In this document: positions 24,748 through 32,867 of the stretch, in pieces | Numbering within the stretch: the stretch's first letter is position 1 | Layout: every line of letters begins with the position of its first letter | Assembly: GCF_009707545.1 (NCBI RefSeq) | Contig: NZ_WLYK01000006.1 | Coordinates: 430,796-494,795 of the forward strand | DNA: 64,000 bases | Source: Nakamurella alba | GTDB taxonomy: Bacteria > Actinomycetota > Actinomycetes > Mycobacteriales > Nakamurellaceae | Direction of reading: 5' to 3' | Notes under the pieces: model-generated | Told to the model about the DNA's origin: nothing | Databases searched by the model: none | The model's input: the letters and a program-made list of their open reading frames with translations, nothing else | Program-made: the position numbers and the translations under genes

Positions 24748-25989
24748 GTGCGGGGCGTGCCGGACGTCCCCGAGAGATCACCCGCCGGGGCCCGGCGCAT
24801 CCCGCTGGGGCTGATGCTGGTCGCGGTCATCGCGCTGGCGCTGAACCTGCGGCTGTCGGTGAACTCGGTCGGCGCCGTGCTGCCGCTGATCCGGTCCGAC
24901 CTGGGCCTGGACGGGTTGGCCGGCGGCGCGCTCAACGCCCTGCCGCCGGTGGTGTTCGCCTTCGCCGGCATCGTCACCCCGTGGGTCGCCGGCCGGATCG
25001 GCGCCCATCGGCTGGTGCTGGTGGCGATCGTGGCATCGCTCGCCGGTCAGCTGTTCCGGGTGCTGGTGCCGGGGGCGACCGCACTGTTCGCCGGCACCGG
25101 GGTGTCGCTGATCGGTCTCGCGGCCGGGAACGTGCTGATGCCCGGCCTGATCCGGCGGCACTTCCCGGAGCACATCACCACCGTCACCGCGGTGTACGTC
25201 ACGACGCTCTCCCTCGGCGCCACCATCGGATCCGGCGTGACCATCCCGCTGCAGAACGGCCTGGGCGGCGACTGGCGGACCGGCCTGCTGGTGTGGGCGC
25301 TGGTCGCGGTCACCGCGCTGGTGCCGTGGCTGCTGGTCGTGCTGCGCAGCCGGGGCAGCGAACGCGCCGGTCGCGGCGCGGCGGTCCCGCTCCGGGCGCT
25401 GCTGCGCACCGGGCTGGGTTGGGCGATGGCCGGCTTCTTCGCCCTGCAGACCGTGCAGATCTACATCGCCCTCGGCTGGCTCGGCCAGGTGCTGCTGGAC
25501 GCCGGGGTGCCGCCGGTGACGATGGGCGCGCTGCTGGCGATCCCGCCGGCGCTGAGCATCGCCCTGTCGCTGGCCGTTCCGCTGCTGCTGCGCACGCAGT
25601 CCCGGATCAGACCGGTGATGATGGTCTTCGGGATCTGTTACGCGGGAGGCTATCTCGGCATGTTACTGGCCCCGGCCGACGCCGCCTGGCTGTGGATGCT
25701 GCTGGTCGGCATCGGCGGCGGCACCTTCGCCCTCGGCCTGACCATGGTGCCGCTGCGGGCCCGCACCCCGGACGGCACCGTCGCGCTGTCCGCGTTCACC
25801 CAGTGCCTGGGCTACCTGCTCGGCGCGATCGGGCCGCTGGTGTTCGGCGCGCTGCACGACCTGACCGGGGACTGGACCGTCCCGCTGGTGGTGGCGATCG
25901 TGTCGCTGGTGCCGATGGTGCTGGTCGGCGTCCGGCTCACCCGGGACCGCGCGATCGAGGACGAGATACCCGGACCTAGCATGCAGTGA
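24748..25989 (+). CDS. CynX/NimT-type MFS transporter
   Basis: 413 residues, 12 spans. ALNLRLSVNSVGAVLPLIRSDLGL near the N-terminus, NVLMPGLIRRHFPEH, and ALSAFTQCLGYLLGAIGPL near the end are characteristic of the cyanate/2-nitroimidazole transporter subfamily of MFS. GTG start uncertain by nine bases. It overlaps the thioesterase gene by one base (TGATG). Substrate unknown; the family moves small anions and aromatic drugs. Confidence 0.85.
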   Translation: MRGVPDVPERSPAGARRIPLGLMLVAVIALALNLRLSVNSVGAVLPLIRSDLGLDGLAGGALNALPPVVFAFAGIVTPWVAGRIGAHRLVLVAIVASLAGQLFRVLVPGATALFAGTGVSLIGLAAGNVLMPGLIRRHFPEHITTVTAVYVTTLSLGATIGSGVTIPLQNGLGGDWRTGLLVWALVAVTALVPWLLVVLRSRGSERAGRGAAVPLRALLRTGLGWAMAGFFALQTVQIYIALGWLGQVLLDAGVPPVTMGALLAIPPALSIALSLAVPLLLRTQSRIRPVMMVFGICYAGGYLGMLLAPADAAWLWMLLVGIGGGTFALGLTMVPLRARTPDGTVALSAFTQCLGYLLGAIGPLVFGALHDLTGDWTVPLVVAIVSLVPMVLVGVRLTRDRAIEDEIPGPSMQ

Positions 25990-26495
25990 TGAGCGACCAG
26001 CCTGCCGTCCCCGCCCGGTCCAAGACGGTGTCCTGGGCCGATCCCGCCGATCTCGCCCTGCGCGGGCGCGATCTCAGCGGCCTGGACTTCCTGCGCAGCA
26101 TGATGGCCGGCGACATGCCGCCACCCCCGATCGCCCAGCTGATGGGCTTCACCGTGCAGCGGGTGGACCCGGGCGAGGTGGTGTTCGGCTGTCTGCCCGA
26201 CGAGTCGGTCTACAACCCCATCGGTGTGGTGCACGGCGGGCTGGTCTGCACGCTGCTGGACACCGTCACCGCCTGCGCCGTGCACACCACGCTGGCGGCC
26301 GGGGTCGCCTACACCTCGCTCGAGATCAAGGTGAACTACCTGCGTCCGGTGCGGGCCGGCGCCGAACTCACCGCGCACGGCTGGGTCACCAAGCCGGGAC
26401 GCCGGGCGGCCTTCGCCGAGGGCGATGTCCGGGACGCGGCCGGCACGGTGCTGGCCACCGCCAGCTCCACCTGCCTGGTGATGGGCCCGGCCTGA
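25989..26495 (+). CDS. PaaI-family hotdog thioesterase
   Basis: 168 residues. Single hotdog domain with VVHGGLVCTLLDTVTACAV (active-site HGG and Asp helix), YTSLEIKVNYLRPV and a final LATASSTCLV strand. It hydrolyses acyl- or aryl-CoA thioesters in the cytosol; exact substrate unknown. Translationally coupled to the CynX-type transporter, suggesting a shared small aromatic or acyl compound. Confidence 0.9.
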   Translation: MSDQPAVPARSKTVSWADPADLALRGRDLSGLDFLRSMMAGDMPPPPIAQLMGFTVQRVDPGEVVFGCLPDESVYNPIGVVHGGLVCTLLDTVTACAVHTTLAAGVAYTSLEIKVNYLRPVRAGAELTAHGWVTKPGRRAAFAEGDVRDAAGTVLATASSTCLVMGPA

Positions 26496-26513
26496 AAGCA
26501 CACGCAGGACGGG

Positions 26514-27419
26514 TCAGGGCCGGAACAGCACGCCGGTCAACCGTTCCGACTCCGCCCAGAGCCATTCGGCGTCGGCGGGATCGGTGGCGGCGCGGGAGGT
26601 CCGGGCCGGGTGCGGCATCCCGGCGGTGAGGAACCGCGGGCCCCAGAAGTCGCCGGAGCGGACGCCGGACGCCGATGCGGCGTGCACCTGGGAACGCGCA
26701 CCGTGGGCGGGCCGGGTTCCGAGCAGGGCGGTCGCGGCCCGGCCGATCCGTACCTGCAGCCCCGGATCGTCCTGCGGCGCAGGGCCTTCCGCGGTGGCGG
26801 ACCATCCGGGATGGGCGGCGACGGCGCGGATGCCGCTGCCGACGGCCGCCAGCCGGCGGTGCAACTCGGCGGTGAACAGCAGCACCGCCAGCTTGGACTG
26901 GCCGTAGGCGGTGGCCGGGTCGTAGTCGCCGACCAGACCCATGCCGTGGTCAAGTCGCCGGGCCGACCGGTGGGCGATGGAGGACAGCGACACCACCCGC
27001 GCATCCGGCGAGAGCCGTTCGTACAGCAGCGCGGTGAGCGCGAAGTGGCCGAGATGGTTGACCCCCATCTGACTCTCGAAGCCGTCGATGGTGATCTCCC
27101 GTCGGGGCACCATCATCAGACCGGCGTTGTTGACCAGTACGTCGACCGGTTCCGAGCGGTCCCGGGCGAACCGGTGCACCGTCGCCAGATCCCCGAGATC
27201 CAGTGCCGCCACATCGATCCCGCCCGGAGCTCCGGCCCTCCGGATCCGCTCGGCGGCCTGCTCACCGCGTTCCGGCCGGCGGACCGCCAGCGTCACGTGC
27301 GCGCCCAGCGCGGCGAGGTCCAGCGCCGTCCGGAAGCCGAGGCCGGTGTTCGCCCCGGTCACCACGGCCCGCCGCCCGGTCAGGTCCTCTGCGGTGGTGA
27401 CGCGGTGCCAACGGCTCAT
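26514..27419 (-). CDS. retinol-dehydrogenase-like short-chain oxidoreductase
   Basis: 301 residues. NADP-type motif TGANTGLGFRTA with AVRRPERGEQ, NNAGLMMVPR, Ser of SLSSIAHR, and YGQSKLAVLL as the YxxxK. The layout matches WWOX/retinol dehydrogenase-like SDRs common in actinobacteria. It ends 18 bases from the thioesterase stop (convergent) and starts 99 bases before the end of a serine hydrolase gene. Substrate unknown. Confidence 0.9.
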   Translation of the reverse strand: MSRWHRVTTAEDLTGRRAVVTGANTGLGFRTALDLAALGAHVTLAVRRPERGEQAAERIRRAGAPGGIDVAALDLGDLATVHRFARDRSEPVDVLVNNAGLMMVPRREITIDGFESQMGVNHLGHFALTALLYERLSPDARVVSLSSIAHRSARRLDHGMGLVGDYDPATAYGQSKLAVLLFTAELHRRLAAVGSGIRAVAAHPGWSATAEGPAPQDDPGLQVRIGRAATALLGTRPAHGARSQVHAASASGVRSGDFWGPRFLTAGMPHPARTSRAATDPADAEWLWAESERLTGVLFRP

Positions 27420-27442
27420 CCGGCGAACCTACTACCCCGGGT

Positions 27443-28543
27443 TCAGAAGCCGGACGGCCCGATCTCCGGGAACTGCGCGCGCAGCCAGTCGTGCACCACG
27501 TCGACCACCGGTTCGAACATGCTCTCCGCGTTGCCGAGGATCGCGACGTCCACGTCGATGTCCGGGTACCAGCGGCCGATCCCGCCGGCACCGGGCGACG
27601 CGCCGTCCTTGTAGGTGCTGCGCACCACCCCGCCGGCGTCCCGGACGAACTCCAGCGCATACCCGTACTCCAGCGTGCAGTCCTCGCGCCGGCGATAGAC
27701 GTCGAACGGGGTGAGCATCGCCGTCGTCGAGGCCGGCGAGAGCACCTCGCCGGTGCGCAGCAGTCGCAGGAAGGTGGCGAGATCGCCTGCGGTCAGGTGG
27801 ATCCCGCCGTCCGGGGCGCCGACCGGCGGGTACTCGTAGAGGTTCTGCGTCCAGCCGCCGGCCGGGTCGTCGGTGAGCGGCTCCCAGCCCTCGGCGACGT
27901 CCGGCCGGTCCTCCCGCCGGTCGAAGAACCCGCTGGAGGCCAGCCCGCACCGCTGCAGCACGTCGGTGGTCACCACCTCGCGGTACTCCCGGCCGGTCAC
28001 CCCCTCGATCACCAGCCCCAGCACCACGTACCCGGCGTTGGAGTAGCGGAAGTCGGTGCCGGGCGCGAAGTTCGGCGGCAGCGAGCCGAACAGCGGCAGG
28101 AAGTCCCTGGTGCTGTTGATCGCCTGGCACGGCACCGTCAGCCAGACCGACGGCCGCGCCTCCGAAGGATTCGCGGGGTTCTCTTCGTCGAAGTCCGCAA
28201 TCCCGGACCGGTGCAGCAGCAACTGCCGCACGGTGATGTCCGGGTCGATCACCGTGCCGGACAGGTCGACGAACCGGCCGATCCGCTCGTCGAGGGCCAG
28301 CCGGCCGGCGTCGACCAGCTGCAGCACCGCCACCGCGGTGAACACCTTGCCGATGGACGCGGCGTCGAACCGGGTCGCCGTGGAGACCGGGACCAGCCAG
28401 CGGCGGGAGGCCAGGCCGTAACCGGCGTGCAGCAGGTCCTGCCCGCCGCGGCGCACGCAGACGGTGCCGGAGAACCCCGCATCGGCGCAGGTCCGGAGGG
28501 CTTCGTCGAGGTCCGGCACGGTCGGACCGTACGCCCGGCACAC
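27443..28543 (-). CDS. class C beta-lactamase-fold serine hydrolase
   Basis: 366 residues if the first GTG is used; a GTG at 28519 (protein starting PDLDEALR) is equally possible. Catalytic SxxK is SIGK, the YxN motif is YSNAGY, and INSTRDFLPLFGSLPPNF and DGGIHLTAGDLATFLRLL are typical of the EstB/Pab87-like hydrolases. No signal peptide, so cytoplasmic. It probably acts on esters or D-peptides rather than as a true lactamase. The stop lies 23 bases before the start of the SDR gene, so both may be one transcript. Confidence 0.85.
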   Translation of the reverse strand: MCRAYGPTVPDLDEALRTCADAGFSGTVCVRRGGQDLLHAGYGLASRRWLVPVSTATRFDAASIGKVFTAVAVLQLVDAGRLALDERIGRFVDLSGTVIDPDITVRQLLLHRSGIADFDEENPANPSEARPSVWLTVPCQAINSTRDFLPLFGSLPPNFAPGTDFRYSNAGYVVLGLVIEGVTGREYREVVTTDVLQRCGLASSGFFDRREDRPDVAEGWEPLTDDPAGGWTQNLYEYPPVGAPDGGIHLTAGDLATFLRLLRTGEVLSPASTTAMLTPFDVYRRREDCTLEYGYALEFVRDAGGVVRSTYKDGASPGAGGIGRWYPDIDVDVAILGNAESMFEPVVDVVHDWLRAQFPEIGPSGF

Positions 28544-28635
28544 GCACCCCCGCCACGGGATTACCCTCGACCGGTCCGGCGTTGCACGATCCGGGCAACG
28601 AATGCCCGGTGCAGGTCAGTGGAGGCGATACGGAG

Positions 28636-29133
28636 ATGGGCATCTTCAGCGAAGACGTCGACATCAGCGAGACCCGGCTGCCCGGCGTCGGCATCCGCCA
28701 CGACTTCCTCACCGAGGCCGGCCGGCGGGTCGGCGTGGTGAGCCACCGCAACGGCAAGCGCGATCTCGTGGTGTTCAGCAAGGACGACCCGGACTCGTGT
28801 TCCGCGGTGATCGGGCTGTCCGGCCAGGAGGCCGACGCGCTGGCCGAGTTCCTCGGCAACCGCAAGGTCATCGAGCGGCTGGCGAACCTGTCCGACCAGG
28901 TGGCGAGCCTGGCGACCGGCAAGATCCGGATCGCCCACGGCTCCCGGTACGACGGCCTGACCCTGGGCGCGACGAAGGCGCGCAGCCGGACCGGCGCCTC
29001 GGTGGTGGCCCTGCTGCGGGACGGCGAGGCCATCCCCTCCCCGACTCCGGACACCGGGCTCAAGGGCGGCGACGTGCTGATCGTGGTCGCCACCCCGGAA
29101 GCCATCGAGAACCTGCGCGAGATCGTCGCCTGA
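28636..29133 (+). CDS. KhtT-like TrkA-C regulatory subunit of K+/H+ antiporter
   Basis: 165 residues. N-terminal about 70 residues are the KhtT-type domain (ETRLPGVGIRHDFLTEAGRRVGVVSHRNGKRDLVVF); the C-terminal RCK-C/TrkA-C domain follows (TGASVVALLRDG, LKGGDVLIVVATPEAIENL). The ligand of KhtT homologues is c-di-AMP or another nucleotide. The cation:proton antiporter gene starts 28 bases later, matching the khtTU arrangement of Bacillus. Ribosome site GGAGGCGA at about 28621. Confidence 0.9.
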   Translation: MGIFSEDVDISETRLPGVGIRHDFLTEAGRRVGVVSHRNGKRDLVVFSKDDPDSCSAVIGLSGQEADALAEFLGNRKVIERLANLSDQVASLATGKIRIAHGSRYDGLTLGATKARSRTGASVVALLRDGEAIPSPTPDTGLKGGDVLIVVATPEAIENLREIVA

Positions 29134-29161
29134 CCCGGCCCCACCGCCCCGAGGAGCACCG

Positions 29162-30433
29162 ATGAGCGAGGCCGTGCTCCTGATCGAACTGGGCGGCGTG
29201 ATCCTGGTGCTGGGTCTGCTCGGTCGGCTGGCCGGCCGGATCGGGCTCTCCCCGATCCCCTTCTACCTGCTGGCCGGGCTGGCGTTCGGTGAGGGCGGGC
29301 TGCTCCCGCTGGACGCCCCGGCCGAGTTCATCTCCTCCGGCGCCGAGATCGGCGTCATCCTGCTGCTGCTCCTGCTCGGCCTGGAGTACTCCGCCCCCGA
29401 ACTGGTGACGAACCTGCGGCAGCAGGCGCCCGCCGGGCTGGTCAACCTGGTACTGAACTCGGCGCCCGGCGTCATCTTCGGGCTGATCATGGGCTGGCCG
29501 GTGGCCGGCGTCGTCGCCATGGGCGGCATCACCTACGTCACCAGCTCCGGGATCACCGCGAAACTCCTGCAGGACCTGGGCCGGCTGGGCAACCGGGAGA
29601 CGCCCGTCGTGCTGTCGTTGCTGGTCATCGAGGACCTCACGATGGCCGTGTACCTGCCGGTGCTGACCACGCTGCTGGCCGGGGCGAGCTTCGTCTCCGG
29701 CCTGACCTCGGTGGGCATCGCCCTCGTCGCGATCACCGCGGCGCTGGTCATCGCGCTGCGTTTCGGCCGCGGTCTGGGCCGGCTGATCTGGACCGAGAAC
29801 TCCGAGGTGCTGCTGCTCATCGTGTTCGGCCTGGCCCTGCTGGTCGCCGGGCTGGCGCAGGCGGTGCAGGTGTCCGAGGCGGTGGGTGCGTTCCTGGTCG
29901 GCATCGCGCTGTCCGGCCGGGTCGCGGAGAGCGCGTACGCCCTGCTCTCGCCGCTGCGCGACTTCTTCGCGGCGGTCTTCTTCGTCTTCTTCGGCCTGTC
30001 CACCCACCCGGCCGACATCCCGCCGATGCTGGTCCCGGCGCTGATCCTCACCGTGATCACCGCGCTGACCAAGGTCGCCTCCGGCGGCTGGGCGGCGCGC
30101 CGGGCCGGGATCGGGCCGGGCGGCCAGATCCGCGCCGGCACCGTGATGGTGTCCCGCGGAGAGTTCAACATCGTCATCGCCGGGCTGGCCGCCGGCGCGG
30201 TGGTCGACATCCCGGGGATCTCCGCGCTCGCCGCCACCTACGTGCTGATGATGGCCGTGCTCGGGCCGCTGGTGGCCAGGGCCGGCGAGCCGCTCGGCCG
30301 GATCGCCGCCCGCCGGGCCACCCGCCGCACGGAGGCCGCGGCAGCACGTCGCGAGCCCGACCCGGCACCGGCACCCGAGCCCGGGTCCGAACCGGAGATC
30401 GCCGGCGAGGCCGCCACCGAGGGCACCGCGTGA
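29162..30433 (+). CDS. CPA2-family K+(cation)/H+ antiporter, KhtU-like
   Basis: 423 residues, about 12 spans, Na_H_exchanger (KefB) fold: GRIGLSPIPFYLLAGLAFG, LLLLGLEYS, TSSGITAKLLQDLG and VIEDLTMAVYLPVL hold the transport Asp/Glu region. The C-terminal 50 residues are an Ala/Arg/Pro/Glu tail without a TrkA-N domain; regulation comes from the separate upstream subunit. Ends in GTGA overlap with the kinase gene. Expected to expel K+ in exchange for H+. Confidence 0.92.
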   Translation: MSEAVLLIELGGVILVLGLLGRLAGRIGLSPIPFYLLAGLAFGEGGLLPLDAPAEFISSGAEIGVILLLLLLGLEYSAPELVTNLRQQAPAGLVNLVLNSAPGVIFGLIMGWPVAGVVAMGGITYVTSSGITAKLLQDLGRLGNRETPVVLSLLVIEDLTMAVYLPVLTTLLAGASFVSGLTSVGIALVAITAALVIALRFGRGLGRLIWTENSEVLLLIVFGLALLVAGLAQAVQVSEAVGAFLVGIALSGRVAESAYALLSPLRDFFAAVFFVFFGLSTHPADIPPMLVPALILTVITALTKVASGGWAARRAGIGPGGQIRAGTVMVSRGEFNIVIAGLAAGAVVDIPGISALAATYVLMMAVLGPLVARAGEPLGRIAARRATRRTEAAAARREPDPAPAPEPGSEPEIAGEAATEGTA

Positions 30434-31371
30434 GCACGCCGGGCAGTGACCTGGCCGCGCTCGCCGGTCGGCTGCTGCCCGGCCGTGACGTGCGCCCGGT
30501 CGAGGTGGTCGAGGTCGGCTGGGACCACCGGGTGCTGCGCGCCGAGGTGGACGGGGTCCCGTGGATCGTGCGGGCGCACCGGGAGGCCGGGGACCGGGCG
30601 ATCGCCGAGCGGGAGCACCGGATCCTGCAGCTGGTCGCCGACCGGCTGCCCACCGCCGTCCCGCGGTGGGAGCTGTTCACCGTGGTCGACGACGTCGCGG
30701 TGATGGGCTACCCGAGCCTGCCCGGCAACCCGCTCGGCGAGGAACCGCGCAGCGACGGCGACTTCGTGCTCCGCTTCCCACCGCCGCTGCCGGAGCTACT
30801 GGTGGACCGGTTGGCCGCGACGCTGGCGCGGCTGCACGACATCCCGGCCGCCGAGGTCGGCACGGTGCTCGGCCCGCCGCCGGACCCGCAGGCCTTCCGC
30901 CGGCACCGGGCGCAGCGGGTGGACGAGCTGGCCGCCGCGGTGGAGGTGCCGGGCCCGGTGCTCGACCGCTGGCGGGCCGACCTGGCCCGGGACGAGCTCT
31001 GGACCGGCACCCCGGTGCTGATGCACGGCGACGTGCACCCCGGCCACCTGATGGTCTCCGGCGACGGCGAGCTGCTCGGCATCATCGACTGGACGGACTC
31101 CGGCTGGGGCGACCCGGCCGAGGACTTCCTGGACCACCGGCACGCGCTCGGCGCCGACGAGTGCCATCGGCTGCTGGCCCGCTACCGCTCGCTGCGCAGC
31201 ACCCCGCCGGACGACGCCCTCGCCGACCGGACTGCCGTGCTGCAGTCGCTCGGGCCGGTCGGTACCGCCCTCTGGGGCCTGGAGACCGGCAACGACCACC
31301 TGGTCCGGCGGGCCCGGCAGCGGATGGACGACCAGGCCCACCGCCTCGCCGCCGGCCTCGACCCGGTCTGA
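30430..31371 (+). CDS. APH-family phosphotransferase (macrolide kinase-like)
   Basis: 313 residues. Aminoglycoside/choline kinase fold with catalytic loop VLMHGDVHPGHLM and metal-binding IIDWTDSGWGDPAEDF. The general style is close to macrolide 2'-phosphotransferases. Coupled to the antiporter by GTGA, an odd partner. Many chromosomal homologues do not confer resistance and phosphorylate unknown small molecules, so a resistance role is only a possibility. Confidence 0.85.
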   Translation: MSTPGSDLAALAGRLLPGRDVRPVEVVEVGWDHRVLRAEVDGVPWIVRAHREAGDRAIAEREHRILQLVADRLPTAVPRWELFTVVDDVAVMGYPSLPGNPLGEEPRSDGDFVLRFPPPLPELLVDRLAATLARLHDIPAAEVGTVLGPPPDPQAFRRHRAQRVDELAAAVEVPGPVLDRWRADLARDELWTGTPVLMHGDVHPGHLMVSGDGELLGIIDWTDSGWGDPAEDFLDHRHALGADECHRLLARYRSLRSTPPDDALADRTAVLQSLGPVGTALWGLETGNDHLVRRARQRMDDQAHRLAAGLDPV

Positions 31372-31406
31372 GCGATCTGGATCCTCGGTGCACCCCGCTC
31401 GGATCC

Positions 31407-32249
31407 TCAGTTGACCTGTGATGCGTCGATGTCCGCAATCAGCCCGTTGACCCAACGGACTGCTGAATCCACGTCCGGGATCACACCCAAACCGTCGGCG
31501 GCCTCGGCATACAACGTGGGCCAACCGGGTCCGACCACGACCGTGGGGGGCCACGGATGGGAGCGTCGCGAGCGAAAGAGCCTCGTGCACAATTCGAGGG
31601 TCATCCCGAGATCCAGCGCGGATGGGTCGCCGGAGAGTAGCTGCAGATCGACCAGGTCGTGGGCTCGATCGCTGCCGGACGCTGAACAGGCGTGGAGCTT
31701 CTGAGCCACCTGGTCCTCGCGTGCCAGGACCGGGACAGGCCTGGGTCGCGGGAAGCCGAGCGCCTCGAAGATCACGCTGATCGATTCGGCCATCACGTCG
31801 ACCGGTCTTTCCGTGTCGCCGATCTCGTCGCGACCGAGTTCCAGCGGCACCGTGAGCCATGACTGCCCACGGAAGTCCATCTTGAGGTCGTAGGGGCTCA
31901 TCACGTACGTGGGAGGGATGCCGGCAGGACGAGGCCCGCGACGCGCCAACACTCGACCCGTGAACCCGTTCCAACCGACGCGTAGCCGCCGCTGCAGATC
32001 CTCGATGAAGACCTCGCGATCGGCATCCGTGGTGACGTCCAGATCCCGGGATGCGCGTGTCGCCTCAAGTCCGAAATGGACCCGGAGGGCAGTCCCTCCC
32101 TTGATCGCTCCGGCCGGTATCAACTGCCCGACGATCACACACGCAAGAGTGCGGGCGACCAGATGAGAATCGTTCGGGCCGGCGATGTTGTTCAAGCGGG
32201 CCTTGAGCGCGGTGAGGTTGCTCGGCGGTGTGCGGTGCCTGGTGTTCAC
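31407..32249 (-). CDS. AbiEii-type nucleotidyltransferase toxin
   Basis: 280 residues. IKGGTALRVHFG followed by SRDLDVTTDADREVF is the nucleotidyltransferase core motif (GG..., D-x-D) of the AbiEii/DUF1814 family; PVPVLAREDQVAQKLHA is the second conserved block. GTG start overlaps the antitoxin stop (GTGA). AbiEii toxins transfer nucleotides, in some cases to tRNA, stopping growth during phage attack. Base composition is lower in GC (about 63% in one 60-base line counted by eye), suggesting acquisition. Confidence 0.88.
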   Translation of the reverse strand: MNTRHRTPPSNLTALKARLNNIAGPNDSHLVARTLACVIVGQLIPAGAIKGGTALRVHFGLEATRASRDLDVTTDADREVFIEDLQRRLRVGWNGFTGRVLARRGPRPAGIPPTYVMSPYDLKMDFRGQSWLTVPLELGRDEIGDTERPVDVMAESISVIFEALGFPRPRPVPVLAREDQVAQKLHACSASGSDRAHDLVDLQLLSGDPSALDLGMTLELCTRLFRSRRSHPWPPTVVVGPGWPTLYAEAADGLGVIPDVDSAVRWVNGLIADIDASQVN

Positions 32250-32788
32250 GGCACGTTCCGGATCGCCTGGCGGACCTGGTGCGTTTCGGTCCTGGTGAGC
32301 AGCCCCTCCCGCTTCGCTTGAGTGACCGCATCCCGGAGTCGCTCCGGCATCACCTTGCCCACGCAGTCGATCAGTGCACGGGCGACCGTCGTCGATCGGA
32401 TGCCCGAATACTCGGTGATGGCAGAGCATGGGACCTGCTCGTGGACGACCTCGACGAAGGCGGGGAGAGCCCCCCGGAATCGTCGTGGTGTACCGACGCG
32501 GATCCTTCGAGGGTTCACCAGGCCGAGTCCGTGCAGGGCGAGAACTGCATCCTGCGTGAGGTGGGCACCCGGACCCACCAACCGGACCGCCCGGGCGTAC
32601 TGATCAACGTCGTCGAACGGCACATCCGACACGCGGTAGAGACCGTGACCGATCCTCTCGAGTCCTCCACGCGCGGCGAGCTTGCGGAGTTCGACGGCAG
32701 GAACGCCGATGGCAGCGGCATCTCCGGTCGAGACGTACCCGTGCTGGCCGACGGCCATGTCCCGCAGCCTCGAACGATTGGTGGTCAC
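32246..32788 (-). CDS. AbiEi-family antitoxin/transcriptional regulator
   Basis: 180 residues. N-terminal winged helix (SRLRDMAVGQHGYVSTGDAAAIGVP, then GLYRV) followed by the AbiEi C-terminal region. This family neutralises AbiEii and represses its own promoter through inverted repeats. GTG is leaderless: TACGGT -10 box (plus-strand 32795-32800) six bases before it. The frame continues upstream to 32857 but would translate through the operator, so the later start is chosen. Confidence 0.85.
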   Translation of the reverse strand: MTTNRSRLRDMAVGQHGYVSTGDAAAIGVPAVELRKLAARGGLERIGHGLYRVSDVPFDDVDQYARAVRLVGPGAHLTQDAVLALHGLGLVNPRRIRVGTPRRFRGALPAFVEVVHEQVPCSAITEYSGIRSTTVARALIDCVGKVMPERLRDAVTQAKREGLLTRTETHQVRQAIRNVP

Positions 32789-32823
32789 GTCACAACCGTA
32801 CCATTTTCGGTACGGTTGTGACG
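32788..32823. promoter_or_regulatory. perfect 36-base inverted-repeat operator of the AbiE locus
   Basis: Arms CGTCACAACCGTACC and GGTACGGTTGTGACG are exactly complementary over 15 bases around the spacer ATTTTC. The repeat covers the -10 box and touches the first base of the antitoxin start codon. This matches negative autoregulation by AbiEi antitoxins, which bind inverted repeats in their promoters. Confidence 0.85.
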
Positions 32824-32867
32824 CGATGTCCGGTGACCGGGAAGGGCCGACCGCCATGGCCTCCGGA

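Noticed and set aside
27443..28543. beta-lactamase resistance gene
   Set aside because: SxxK and YxN are present, but it is cytoplasmic and resembles esterase/peptidase members; the same applies to the lipoprotein at 54920-56632.
27432..29159. 575-residue minus-strand frame across the serine hydrolase and TrkA-C genes
   Set aside because: Out of frame with the hydrolase and antisense to the TrkA-C gene, whose domain is unmistakable.
30430..31371. macrolide resistance gene
   Set aside because: The kinase motifs are clear, but the sequence alone does not show resistance and the operon context is ion transport, so it is called only as an APH-family kinase.
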